Under the pieces are notes generated by a model. It searched no databases, was not told where the DNA came from, and was given only the letters and a program-made list of their open reading frames with translations. From Winogradskyella pelagia (GTDB taxonomy: Bacteria; Bacteroidota; Bacteroidia; Flavobacteriales; Flavobacteriaceae), in NCBI RefSeq assembly GCF_017581965.1, contig NZ_JAGEVF010000014.1:1-62555 (forward strand): a DNA stretch of 62,555 nucleotides. The letters are read 5' to 3'. Positions 22,861 through 32,492 of this stretch are shown here, one piece after another. How positions within the stretch are numbered: the stretch's first letter is position 1; every line of letters begins with the position of its first letter. Position numbers and translations under genes: made by a program.

Positions 22861-23985
22861 TTAGATTGCGACCTTTAAGACTTTAGCACCTTTAATTACT
22901 ATGTTTTTATCTTTAATACCTTCAGCATTGAGGATTTCTACATTGTTTTCATTTTGTTTACCCAGAGAGACTTTGACCTTTTCATACGAGTTATTACCCT
23001 TAAGTTCTTTTAAAACATAGATATAGCTACCCGTGTCATCTTGTATTACCGCAGAGCGCGGTATACCCTTGCCCATATCATGAGTAACTAAAACTTTTGC
23101 AGTTACGTACATACCTACTATGAAATGCTGTTCTTCATTATCTACGTGGCCATGTACTTTAACCCGTCTCGTAGATTCGTCAATAGTTGTACCAACAAGA
23201 TGAACTTCCGCCTCAAAAATAGTATTGCTAGCTTCCGGAATTTGGAATTCTATACTTTGCCCCTTTTTTACTTTCATGATGTCTTTCTCAAAAACAGACA
23301 GCTCCAAATGAATATGCTCTGTATCCACAATTTCCATAATAACATCGTTTGCTGAAACAAAAGCACCATTACTCACATTAACTTTAGTGACGTAACCAGC
23401 TATAGGTGCATACAAATTAATTGTAGAGACGATATTACCTGATGTAACACGTTCAGGATTGAGGTTAAGCATCTGTAGTTTCTTCTTTAGTCCGTTGAAG
23501 TGGGCTAAATTACTCTTATACTGACTTTGGGCCTTTAGGTAGTTCTTTTCCGAACTAATATTCTCATCATAAAGTGTTTTCTGCCGGTTATATTCAGATT
23601 TTAAATAGTTTAATTGCTCCGATAGCTCTAAATAGTTTTGCTGTAGTTCCACATACTCCGGATTTTCCAAGGTTACCAATAATTGACCCTTAGAGACTCT
23701 ATCACCAATGAGCAAAGGTGTTTTTACAATATAGCCACCAATAAAAGTTGAAATGACAGATTTATTTTTTGGAGGTACATCAATCATTCCTGTAACAGTG
23801 AGTGATTCACCGAAATTTATGTCGGAAAGCTTGCCTAAAACCACCTGACTTTCTTCCAGATGGATTTGTGACAAAGTTGATTGTTCCGATGTTGCTTCTG
23901 TGTTTTGCTCTTGAGGCTCTGTATCCGTTTTGCTATTGCAAGACAGTACAATTATACCTAGTATAAAGATGTTTAGAAATTTCAT
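22861..23985 (-). CDS. RND efflux periplasmic adaptor (CzcB-like lipoprotein)
   Basis: A 374-residue membrane-fusion protein linking the inner-membrane pump to the outer-membrane channel. It has a signal peptide with lipobox VLSC (Cys16), a lipoyl/barrel-sandwich region (GGYIVKTPLLIGDRVSKGQ, then NLYAPIAGYVTKVNVSNG), a long alpha-hairpin between about residues 110 and 170, and a beta-barrel domain (about 210-300). There is no methionine-rich copper-binding segment as in CusB. It starts two bases after the pump-TolC gene stop, so the two are translated together. Confidence 0.92.
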   Translation of the reverse strand: MKFLNIFILGIIVLSCNSKTDTEPQEQNTEATSEQSTLSQIHLEESQVVLGKLSDINFGESLTVTGMIDVPPKNKSVISTFIGGYIVKTPLLIGDRVSKGQLLVTLENPEYVELQQNYLELSEQLNYLKSEYNRQKTLYDENISSEKNYLKAQSQYKSNLAHFNGLKKKLQMLNLNPERVTSGNIVSTINLYAPIAGYVTKVNVSNGAFVSANDVIMEIVDTEHIHLELSVFEKDIMKVKKGQSIEFQIPEASNTIFEAEVHLVGTTIDESTRRVKVHGHVDNEEQHFIVGMYVTAKVLVTHDMGKGIPRSAVIQDDTGSYIYVLKELKGNNSYEKVKVSLGKQNENNVEILNAEGIKDKNIVIKGAKVLKVAI

Positions 23986-23987
23986 TT

Positions 23988-26900
23988 CTATAGAATTATA
24001 AAATTAAGTTGAATAATGGTTTGATTGTAATTGTTCATGTTTTCTAAATACTCCAATTGTATAGTCTTCGCCGTTTCTATACTTTGAATGTATTGAAAGA
24101 AGTTTATTTCACCTTCTTTATAGGTTCTGTTTGCTGTTTTTAGGATTTCTCTAGAAAGTGAATCCCCTTGCTGCACGTAATATGCAATTGCTTCTTGATA
24201 TTGCTGTAATTTTTCTATTAGACCATTGTATTTCGCCTTAAGTTGTACTTTGTAGTCTAATGTCTCTTCAACTAGTGATTCCTGTGCTAATTGTGCCGCT
24301 TTTATTTTTGCACGTTGTCCACCAAAAAGCAAGGGTATTTTAATTCCAAACTGGTAGCCAATTAGGTTGTCATTTAATCCACTATTGGTGCCTTGAAAAT
24401 ATTCTGCTGTTAAATCTGGAAGTAAGTTTTGACGTTCTAATTTAGTCCTTGCCCTTTCATAATCTACAACCGATTCCATGTAAACTAATCCCAAATTATT
24501 GTCAAGTTCCAGCTGTGACAATTCTAATTGGGGTAGAAGTTCACTACCCGTTGAAATTAAAACACTGTCGGATTGAATTAATTTAATTACTTCTTCCTGA
24601 CTATATGCTACCTGGTGCCTGGCCTGTTTATGTAAAGTTGAAATTTGTCGCTGCTTTGACTGGGCTGTTATCATCTCCAGATAATTAGTTTCACCGAGCT
24701 CAAACCTTCGTTTGGCCTTTTTAGCAAAGTCACTGTACAAGCTGTCCAAAAATCTATACGTGTCTGCCTTCATTTCCTCGTAGTTGAGTTGGTAATATGC
24801 AGAATAAATCCGTCGTTTTAATACTTGGAGATTAATAGTGTGCTTAGACGATTGCACCTCTATACCTTGTTCATTAAGCTTCCGTTCTGAAATATATGTG
24901 GTAGGAAACTTAAAATCTTGAGCAATACCAAAAACACCAATAGGTCTATCATTTACCGCAAGGTTGTTTTGGTCATAGCCATAGTAAATATTAGTTTTGT
25001 CAAAAAACTGTGCGCTTTTTACTATCATTTTTGCTTCATCGATTTTTAAACTAGAAGCTCTTACTGAGGCATTGTTTTGCAGGGCTAGTTCATAAACCTG
25101 CTCAACCGATAATGGCTTCTCTTGTGCTTGGGATGTTATACCAAGCATAGCCACAATCAAAGTAACAATAGTCTTTTGTTTCATTTTTGGTCGTTTTAAT
25201 TGTTGAAACCAAGCGTATAATATGGGTAGAACAACAAGAGTAAGTAGTGTAGCTGTAATAAGACCACCAATCACCACAGTAGCTAACGGACGCTGTACTT
25301 CAGCACCTGCACTTGTAGAAATAGCCATTGGCAAAAACCCTAGTGCTGCAGCGGAGGCGGTTAGCAACACTGGCCTGAGACGCTCGGTAGTTCCTTTAAT
25401 AATGAGTTTATCAATATTTACAATCCCTTGCGATTTTAAGTCTTTAAAATGTTCAATAAGAACAATACCGTTTAAAACAGCAATACCGAATAAAGCAATA
25501 AAACCTACGCCTGCGGAGATACTAAAAGGCATATCACGAAGCCAAAGGAGTAATATGCCTCCAACGGCTGCTAAAGGAATAGCTGAGTAAACCATTAAGG
25601 CTTCTTTCACGGAACCAAAAGCAAAATACAAGAAGATAAAAATTAAAACTAATGCAATAGGAACGGCTACAAGCAATCTGGACTTCGCACTTCTAAGATT
25701 TTCAAATTGACCTCCATAAGAAATGGAATATCCAACGGGCAAGTTAACATTAGCTTCAATAAGTTGTTGCACGTCACTTACGACAGATTGCAGGTCTCGG
25801 TTACGAACATTAATGCCTACAACTATACGTCGTTTTGTGTCGTCTCTTGAAATTTTAGCTGGACCGGTTGTATATTTTACTGATGCTAGTTCATTTAATG
25901 GTATTTTAATACCGCTAGGAGTATCTACCAGTAGATACTTGAGGTTTTCAAGATTTTGTCGATTGTTTTGATTGAGACGCAATACCATGTCAAACCGCTT
26001 CTCTCCCTCAAATACACTACCTACTTTTTCGCCGGCAAAACCCATAGAAACAATTCTATTTAAATCTGAAATGTTTAAACCATATCTTGCTATTTTACTG
26101 CGGTTATACCTTACACTCATTTGTGGGAGGCCTTCTATTTTTTCCACAACAATATCTGATGCGCCATCAACACCGGCAATAATCTGTTTAATTTCATCAG
26201 CCTTTGAAGCTAATATACTAAGGTCTTCACCAAATATTTTAATCGCCACATCAGCTCTTACTCCTGTTATTAATTCATTAAAGCGCATTTCAATAGGTTG
26301 GGTAAATTCCACTTCCATATTTGGCATAACCGCTTCTAACGCCTCTTTAAATTGGTCTGCTAATTCATCCTTACTTTTTGCCGAAACCCAATCACTTTTT
26401 GGCTTAAGCTTTATAATAACATCACTCTCTTCCATGGACATGGGGTCCGTAGGGACTTCAGCAGCTCCAATTCTTGTAACAACTTGTTCTACCTCGGGAA
26501 ACTTTTCCAACAGGATACGCTCTATATTTGTGGTGGTTTCAATGGTTTTTCCAAGAGACATTCCGGTAGGTAAAACGGGTTGGATTACAAAATCCCCTTC
26601 ATCTAATGTTGGCACAAATTCTCCACCCATGTTTATAAATACAAAGCTAGAGGCTACAAGAATAGAAATCGCAAAACCAATAACTGCTTTTTTGTGCTTA
26701 AGTGCCCAGATAATTGAGGGTTGATATGCACGCTCAATGCCAGACATCAGCTTCTTGGATAAAGCCAAAGTAGATTTTTTAGTAGGCTTTAAGACCATAG
26801 ATGATATCACGGGAACATAAGTAAGGCATAAGAGCATCGCACCAAATAAGGCAAAGCTAAATGTCAGCGCCATTGGTCTAAACATTTTTCCTTCTATGCC

Positions 26901-28310
26901 GCTAAGCGATAGGATTGGTATAAATACTATGAGGATAATAAGTTGCCCAAATATGGCAGAATTCATCATCTTTGAGGCACTTTTTAAGGTGATGTTATCT
27001 ATCTGTTCTTGCAGGTTTGCCTTTGATAATCCATTGAGCTCAGACATCTTTCGCATAATTTGAAAAGCGATAAACTCAACGATAATTACGGCACCATCAA
27101 TGATAATACCAAAGTCAATAGCACCTAAACTCATAAGATTGGCGTCCACATCGAAAATATTCATAAGCGAAATGGCGAATAATAAACTTATGGGTATTAT
27201 GGATGCTACCACTAATCCAGAGCGCCAATTGCCTAATAGCAGAACCACAACAAATATTACGATCAGCGATCCCAAAATAAGATTCTCTGATACGGTACTA
27301 GTGGTTTTGTCTATAAGTTCACTTCTCTCCAAAAAGCCATTTATAAAAACACCCTGCGGTAAGGATTTTTGAATTTCACTTACACGCGCTTTCACTAAAT
27401 CAATAACCTCCTTGGAATTTCCGTCTTTTAGCATCATTATCTGTCCCAACACCTTTTCGCCTTCACCATTTCCAGTAATAGCACCAAAACGAGTGGCACT
27501 GCCAAAACCAACGTTGGCAACGTCCCTCACATAGATGGGTTGTCCGTCATTTTTAACCACTATAGACTCAATATCTTCAACACTTTCTACAAGGCCTTCA
27601 CCACGTATAAAAAAGGCTTGGTTTCCTTTTTCAATATAGCCACCTCCAGCAACACTATTATTTTTTTCTAAAGCCTCATAAAGCTCTGAAAGGGTTATGT
27701 TTAGCGCATTTAATTTACTTGGGTCAATAGCAACTTCATACTGTTTTAAAAAGCCACCCCAAGTATTCACTTCCACTACGCCCGGAATACCAGAAAGCTG
27801 TCTTTTAACAATCCAATCCTGGATAGTTCTTAGATCTGTAACAGAGTATTTGCCTTTGTATTTGGGTTCAACATCTAGTATGTATTGATAAATTTCCCCT
27901 AATCCTGTTGAAATAGGTCCCATTTCTGGAGAGCCAAAACCTTCAGGGATTCTTTCGCGTGCGGATTCTATTTTTTCGGCGATAAGCTGACGCGGCAGAT
28001 AGGTGCCTAAATCATCTTCAAACACAATAGTAACTACTGAAAGCCCAAACTTAGAAACCGAACGTATTTCCTTAACTCCTGGCAAATTGGCCATTTCTAA
28101 TTCTACCGGATAGGTAATAAACTGTTCTACATCTTGGGTAGATAGATTACGGGATGTTGTAATTACTTGAACTTGATTATTAGTAATATCAGGCACGGCA
28201 CCAATTGAGATTTGAGTCAATGAATATAGTCCAAAACCAACGATGGTGGATGTAATTAATAAGACAATAAGCTTATGTGCTAAGCTCCATTTAATAAGTT
28301 TTTCTAACAT
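23988..28310 (-). CDS. Heavy-metal RND pump (CzcA-like) fused to a TolC-type outer-membrane factor
   Basis: A 1440-residue fusion. Residues 1-1042 are a complete HME-family RND transporter: TM1 about 12-30, two periplasmic loops and the TM4 motif DFGIIIDGAVIIVE (about 400), the pattern of Co/Zn/Cd pumps rather than the CusA Cu/Ag pattern. Residue 1043 is a Met that begins a standard signal peptide (MKQKTIVTLIVAML, cleavage after SQA) and a full ~398-residue TolC-family factor with two outer-membrane-efflux repeats. The frame is continuous. Cleavage by signal peptidase would free the outer-membrane part. Metal identity is inferred from the TM4 motif. Confidence 0.93.
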   Translation of the reverse strand: MLEKLIKWSLAHKLIVLLITSTIVGFGLYSLTQISIGAVPDITNNQVQVITTSRNLSTQDVEQFITYPVELEMANLPGVKEIRSVSKFGLSVVTIVFEDDLGTYLPRQLIAEKIESARERIPEGFGSPEMGPISTGLGEIYQYILDVEPKYKGKYSVTDLRTIQDWIVKRQLSGIPGVVEVNTWGGFLKQYEVAIDPSKLNALNITLSELYEALEKNNSVAGGGYIEKGNQAFFIRGEGLVESVEDIESIVVKNDGQPIYVRDVANVGFGSATRFGAITGNGEGEKVLGQIMMLKDGNSKEVIDLVKARVSEIQKSLPQGVFINGFLERSELIDKTTSTVSENLILGSLIVIFVVVLLLGNWRSGLVVASIIPISLLFAISLMNIFDVDANLMSLGAIDFGIIIDGAVIIVEFIAFQIMRKMSELNGLSKANLQEQIDNITLKSASKMMNSAIFGQLIILIVFIPILSLSGIEGKMFRPMALTFSFALFGAMLLCLTYVPVISSMVLKPTKKSTLALSKKLMSGIERAYQPSIIWALKHKKAVIGFAISILVASSFVFINMGGEFVPTLDEGDFVIQPVLPTGMSLGKTIETTTNIERILLEKFPEVEQVVTRIGAAEVPTDPMSMEESDVIIKLKPKSDWVSAKSKDELADQFKEALEAVMPNMEVEFTQPIEMRFNELITGVRADVAIKIFGEDLSILASKADEIKQIIAGVDGASDIVVEKIEGLPQMSVRYNRSKIARYGLNISDLNRIVSMGFAGEKVGSVFEGEKRFDMVLRLNQNNRQNLENLKYLLVDTPSGIKIPLNELASVKYTTGPAKISRDDTKRRIVVGINVRNRDLQSVVSDVQQLIEANVNLPVGYSISYGGQFENLRSAKSRLLVAVPIALVLIFIFLYFAFGSVKEALMVYSAIPLAAVGGILLLWLRDMPFSISAGVGFIALFGIAVLNGIVLIEHFKDLKSQGIVNIDKLIIKGTTERLRPVLLTASAAALGFLPMAISTSAGAEVQRPLATVVIGGLITATLLTLVVLPILYAWFQQLKRPKMKQKTIVTLIVAMLGITSQAQEKPLSVEQVYELALQNNASVRASSLKIDEAKMIVKSAQFFDKTNIYYGYDQNNLAVNDRPIGVFGIAQDFKFPTTYISERKLNEQGIEVQSSKHTINLQVLKRRIYSAYYQLNYEEMKADTYRFLDSLYSDFAKKAKRRFELGETNYLEMITAQSKQRQISTLHKQARHQVAYSQEEVIKLIQSDSVLISTGSELLPQLELSQLELDNNLGLVYMESVVDYERARTKLERQNLLPDLTAEYFQGTNSGLNDNLIGYQFGIKIPLLFGGQRAKIKAAQLAQESLVEETLDYKVQLKAKYNGLIEKLQQYQEAIAYYVQQGDSLSREILKTANRTYKEGEINFFQYIQSIETAKTIQLEYLENMNNYNQTIIQLNFIIL

Positions 28311-28380
28311 AATTCATAGATAAAAACGATGACCAATATCTATTAGATACCGACAAAAACAATTTTAAAAGATAAATGAA

Positions 28381-28770
28381 CTATGTAAGTTTTGGAGGTT
28401 GAAAAATAGATGATTTTTCAAAAAGGGAATGAGATTCTGAATAGAAGAAATTAAGGGGAACCTCATTGTATTCGTTGTGTTGTATCGTAAAAGAGAAATT
28501 ACTTAGAACAAAAACCGAGTTTAGTTGAGAACAACTTTGTTGACCGTGTTTAAACGGTAAATCCTCATGTTCCTCGTGTTCTATGCTGTCTTGGTCATCC
28601 AAGTCCGCATAGTGTTCAACTACAAACTCAAAGAAAGAATCACCATAAGTTTCTTGATGATACTGCGCATGCTCCAGCAGCACATGGAATTTTGAAAAGT
28701 CTTCCGTGCTTATATTAAGACTCTGAAAGAGAATTAATAATGAAAACACTATGGCAATACCTTTTTGCAT
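28381..28770 (-). CDS. Small secreted His/Asp/Glu-rich protein
   Basis: A 129-residue protein with a signal peptide (about 1-18). The mature chain is rich in His, Glu and Asp, notably HAQYHQE (about 34-40) and SIEHEEHEDLPFKHGQQ (about 62-78), with a single Cys. Small proteins of this type often precede heavy-metal RND operons in Flavobacteriaceae, and the composition suggests metal binding; both function and metal are inference. It lies 70 bases upstream of the pump gene in the same direction. Confidence 0.7.
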   Translation of the reverse strand: MQKGIAIVFSLLILFQSLNISTEDFSKFHVLLEHAQYHQETYGDSFFEFVVEHYADLDDQDSIEHEEHEDLPFKHGQQSCSQLNSVFVLSNFSFTIQHNEYNEVPLNFFYSESHSLFEKSSIFQPPKLT

Positions 28771-28775
28771 TTAAT

Positions 28776-28783
28776 CAAATTTA
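28776..28783 (-). promoter_or_regulatory. -7 promoter element for the metal-efflux operon
   Basis: Minus-strand TAAATTTG, an exact TAnnTTTG match, ends five bases before the ATG at 28770. The transcript would start at or within a few bases of the start codon. Confidence 0.45.
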
Positions 28784-28804
28784 TAAAAAAATTGATGTAA
28801 TTAA

Positions 28805-28819
28805 GTCACATATGTCACA
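28805..28819. promoter_or_regulatory. Direct repeat GTCACA near the efflux operon promoter
   Basis: GTCACA occurs twice with a 3-base spacer, around where the -33 region of the minus-strand promoter is expected. Candidate regulator site; no regulator gene is in the window. Confidence 0.3.
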
Positions 28820-28866
28820 AAAGACCATCATGCAGCATTATTAAGCTCTATTCCGTGGGTTGTTCT

Positions 28867-28880
28867 GAGCCATATGGCTC
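28867..28880. promoter_or_regulatory. 14-bp perfect palindrome upstream of the efflux operon
   Basis: GAGCCATATGGCTC is a perfect palindrome about 100 bases upstream of the operon start and about 45 bases past the stop of the beta-barrel gene. No T run follows it on either strand, so a protein-binding site is more likely than a terminator. Confidence 0.35.
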
Positions 28881-28923
28881 TAAGGATTTAGTAGTCTATA
28901 AAAACTATTGAATTTTACTAAAA

Positions 28924-31900
28924 TTAGAAGTAGGCTTTCAGTTGAATGGTTCCTGTATGAATAGTCCTGGAAGTCTCAGTTTTTCTCCCAAAATAATTTA
29001 GGTTTAAATCTAAAAATTTTGTGAGTTTCTTTTGTGCCAACAAGCTCCAAGTAAAATTACGGCCAGGTTGAAGGCCTTCTAACATTTGATAGGCCACGGG
29101 AGAATTCGCATTACCTTCAAACTCGTTTTGAAAATAATTAAATTCACCTGTTAGTGCTATTTTCTGCGCATTGTTATAGGTAAATGATAATCCGTAATTG
29201 TTTTGGGTTAGCGTCTCAAGACTGCCAATAGTGTTGGTCTTCGAGGTATATTGATAAAATATATCAAATTGTGCGTTCTCATTAAAGACATAAGATAGTT
29301 TTGGTTGTAAGCGCTCCTCTTCAATTTCAAAATTTCTATTGGCAAAGTTTTCGCTTAAACTTTCGTCGGTTCCAACGCTCCCCAGAACATTAACTAACCA
29401 GCTAGTAGCAAATTTATGATTAAAGTTTATTTGATGGCTCATAAGGGTATTTTCTTGAAAGCCTATCGATAGCAAGCTTCTGCTGGTATTAGATAAATAA
29501 GTATAAGATGTCGTATAGCGTTGTTTACCTCTATTAAAAAACAATACATTTCTTATGCTGCGATTGAGTGCTAGCAGGTTTTCTTCATTAGATTCAAAAG
29601 GGTTTAGATTAAAATTATTGCCTTCGCGTCTTACTTTTCTGTCCACTAAAAATGAAGTTTGATTATAAAAGTGCGAAAAGAAGGCTTCGGTTTTATTTTC
29701 AGAGGAGTTCCATTGTTGAAAATTTAAAGTTGAGGTGAGACTTAGCCTGTTTTGGTGCGTTCTCACAAATACTTGGTTGGGCAGTAAAACTCTAATGTAA
29801 TTGCCTTCATCTGCAAATTGTGCCAACTCAAATTCATCCAACTCCTGAATACCGTTTTCATTATAGTCAATCCATGTGTAAGCCCCTTGGCCAGGTTCTA
29901 CCTCCACATAAGTAAAATCTTGTTGGGGTAAGGTACCCGAATTAGTTTCGAAACTGGTGTTTACACTAACAATATTATTGAAAAGACGTTGGTTGTAATT
30001 TAATCTGCTATTAAGACTTTGCTCACTCGCTGAGGAGTCGTCTTCAGCTTTTAAGTCTCTGTAGTTAACATAGAGCTGAAGGTTGGTAAATCTGTTTTGA
30101 ATTAATCTAGATTTTAAATAGTAGGTATTTGAGTTATTAACTCGGTCTAAGCTATTGTTCCGTAAACTATCATTATAGCGTTTTATATAACCCACTTCAG
30201 CGAAGACTTTAGTGCTATCACCTATACCTACAAAAGCTTCGTAAGCAGTAAATTTTTGACTCAAAGGAGTTAAAGAATCTGTGGCGATGACCTTCTGCTC
30301 GTTATCTTCAATACCAAATTTAACACCAGCCCACTTTCTGTTTTTGGCATAAACCAAGCGATTAAAAGATCTTAAAAACGTAGAGCTGTTTAGGGTACTT
30401 TCACCGTTTAAAAAGCTGGATAGAGAAAAAATCCTAAAATTACCCAAACGCAAATTGGCATTGACATTGTGCCTGCTGCCATTAAAATTATTTGCAAAGT
30501 CCAAGTATTCAAAATTATAAGAGGCATTGCCCTTTTTAGAATGCGACAGTTGTAAACCCGAATTAAAGAGTAATTGGTTTCCTAGAACAAAGTTGCCTTG
30601 ATCGTCTCTGTTGTCTTCCAAATTCCAATCTCTATTAAATTCTGCCCGGTATAAACGTTGTATAGTTCTAAAGTTTTCTTGAATTAAATCTGCGTCTACT
30701 AAAGCCGATAAATTCCATAAGCTATCGTTAGATACCAGTTTTTGGTTAATTTTTAGTTTTCCGGCAAATCCATCGTTGTCCTCATTATCTATATCTGAGA
30801 ATAAGTTGAGGTCATTTTTACTTCCTGCCATTTCAAAATAAACATTAGTCTTTTCTGACGGCTTATAGCGTCCATTAACCACTGCAATTTGCAAGCGCTC
30901 TGGCGCAACTAACTGAATAATTGGCTCGTAGTTGCCTTGTAAAACACCACCTATTGGAGCTACGTATTCGTAAATATTACTCACAGCATTATCATTGCTC
31001 AAAACGTAATTTCCTTGGTTAGTGCCTACTAATGAGAAACGCACACTAAATAATTCATCCTCTGGATTGTTTGAGAAGACAAAAATCTCAGTACCATCTA
31101 TAACCTCTTTTCTGTATAAAATCCTGTTTTCGGAGAAGTCTTCTGGAGAGGCAGAAGGAGCAATCATTAGGCTTCTGTCATCACCAGCATCTGCAAGAAT
31201 TTGGATTTGTTCTTGCGACAGATTTTGCTGTAACGGCTGGTTTTTAGCATCGCTCTCTGAGTAGATAGAAATATTTACATCTAGTTTTTCTGTCTTATAG
31301 CCACCACCACCAAACACCGTAAATCTTGAATAATTACGTTCACTAAACTGATAGTCTACTGTAATACGCATTTCCGAGGTAATGGGAAAAGTTGAATTAA
31401 AAATAATTTCTCCAGCATTATAATCAATAATATAATCTCGGTTTTCGCCTCGCTCCAAAGGCACACCGTTAACATATACCGTTTCACTACCAGATACAAT
31501 GAGCACAAAAAGTTCATTATTTGGTCCTCTGAGTTTATAAGGTCCTTGATTGCCTTCTTGAGCTGTAAATTGTGTTGTAGTAAACTGACCTCTCACTAAG
31601 GCTCCAGAGGCAAATACATTGGTTTTGTCGCTGAGATTAGCATTGACGAAAAGCCCTTGAACCCGTTTGGAGAAATTAGCAAAATAGCTATTGGTATTAA
31701 CTAGGTCAATGTCACCAGCTCTTATATTCCAACTATCACTAAAGAGTTCAATAAAAACTTGGTCGAACTCGTCTAGGCGCTGAGAATAACCACTTTCTTG
31801 TAGTGGAATATTGGCGTCCTGTATAGAAGCTCTCAATGAAACTTTATCACTTAGCTTACCGGAAATCTGTAAATCCAATTCACTATTGAGCACAGAGTTT

Positions 31901-32352
31901 TGGTTGTTGCCAATGGTAACGCCTCTAGAGATGCTTCCGGAGGTTGTAAGGCCATCAAAGGGAGTAAAAGTTCTTTCTTTAGATTTATTTTCGAGTCTAT
32001 ACAATTGTTGCCTAAAGCCATCGGAACGATTTACAATAACCTTATCGTCTAGCTGCTTATAGACTTTGGTTAAAAAATTGGGATAACGCAAATATTCAAT
32101 TTCTACACTATCAGTTTCTACAGGTTTTTTAAATTTTAAAATAGCCTTGCCGAAATCTACTTGATAATAGCTAGAATCAAGAAGTTTTCCAGTCTTGGAT
32201 TTTACAATAAACCGAGAGGAATTAATACTAACGGAATCAATTTTTATAGAATCCTTTACCGCCACTTTTATGGTTTTGAGATTATCTGTTTCAGTTTGGG
32301 CAAAACCTAACCCAAAACAAAATAGACTAATTAGAAGTAGCTGTTTTTTCAT
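28924..32352 (-). CDS. Large outer-membrane beta-barrel protein of unknown function
   Basis: An 1142-residue protein with a clear signal peptide (about 1-18, ending GFAQ). The first ~100 residues are a beta-domain (KTIKVAVKDSIKIDSVSIN onward). The rest alternates short turns with amphipathic strands rich in aromatic residues and Asn, in the manner of a very large barrel, and ends in the outer-membrane signature IQLKAYF. There is no TonB box or plug, and no T9SS sorting domain. I cannot assign a family name with confidence. Monocistronic. Confidence 0.75.
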   Translation of the reverse strand: MKKQLLLISLFCFGLGFAQTETDNLKTIKVAVKDSIKIDSVSINSSRFIVKSKTGKLLDSSYYQVDFGKAILKFKKPVETDSVEIEYLRYPNFLTKVYKQLDDKVIVNRSDGFRQQLYRLENKSKERTFTPFDGLTTSGSISRGVTIGNNQNSVLNSELDLQISGKLSDKVSLRASIQDANIPLQESGYSQRLDEFDQVFIELFSDSWNIRAGDIDLVNTNSYFANFSKRVQGLFVNANLSDKTNVFASGALVRGQFTTTQFTAQEGNQGPYKLRGPNNELFVLIVSGSETVYVNGVPLERGENRDYIIDYNAGEIIFNSTFPITSEMRITVDYQFSERNYSRFTVFGGGGYKTEKLDVNISIYSESDAKNQPLQQNLSQEQIQILADAGDDRSLMIAPSASPEDFSENRILYRKEVIDGTEIFVFSNNPEDELFSVRFSLVGTNQGNYVLSNDNAVSNIYEYVAPIGGVLQGNYEPIIQLVAPERLQIAVVNGRYKPSEKTNVYFEMAGSKNDLNLFSDIDNEDNDGFAGKLKINQKLVSNDSLWNLSALVDADLIQENFRTIQRLYRAEFNRDWNLEDNRDDQGNFVLGNQLLFNSGLQLSHSKKGNASYNFEYLDFANNFNGSRHNVNANLRLGNFRIFSLSSFLNGESTLNSSTFLRSFNRLVYAKNRKWAGVKFGIEDNEQKVIATDSLTPLSQKFTAYEAFVGIGDSTKVFAEVGYIKRYNDSLRNNSLDRVNNSNTYYLKSRLIQNRFTNLQLYVNYRDLKAEDDSSASEQSLNSRLNYNQRLFNNIVSVNTSFETNSGTLPQQDFTYVEVEPGQGAYTWIDYNENGIQELDEFELAQFADEGNYIRVLLPNQVFVRTHQNRLSLTSTLNFQQWNSSENKTEAFFSHFYNQTSFLVDRKVRREGNNFNLNPFESNEENLLALNRSIRNVLFFNRGKQRYTTSYTYLSNTSRSLLSIGFQENTLMSHQINFNHKFATSWLVNVLGSVGTDESLSENFANRNFEIEEERLQPKLSYVFNENAQFDIFYQYTSKTNTIGSLETLTQNNYGLSFTYNNAQKIALTGEFNYFQNEFEGNANSPVAYQMLEGLQPGRNFTWSLLAQKKLTKFLDLNLNYFGRKTETSRTIHTGTIQLKAYF

Positions 32353-32492
32353 TTAGAATTATAACTCCTTTCGGTTCTAAATATTTTATCGTTAAAACAT
32401 GCTTAAAAGCATGGTGTAAAAGTAGGGTATTATTTATTTTCGCTTTAGTTCAATAAAAATGTCGAGAAGACCTATTCTAACTAAAACCAGAT

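Noticed and set aside
25972..26724. A 250-codon reading frame on the plus strand inside the pump gene
   Set aside because: It is antisense to a well-conserved RND domain, lacks any recognisable motif and is a compositional shadow of the real gene. Similar shadows lie opposite the TonB receptor, leuS and the peptidase genes.
32398..32413. Inverted repeat CATGCT/AGCATG between the barrel gene and xth
   Set aside because: The stem is six pairs with a 4-base loop, no T run follows, and no partner site was found; it is too weak to call.
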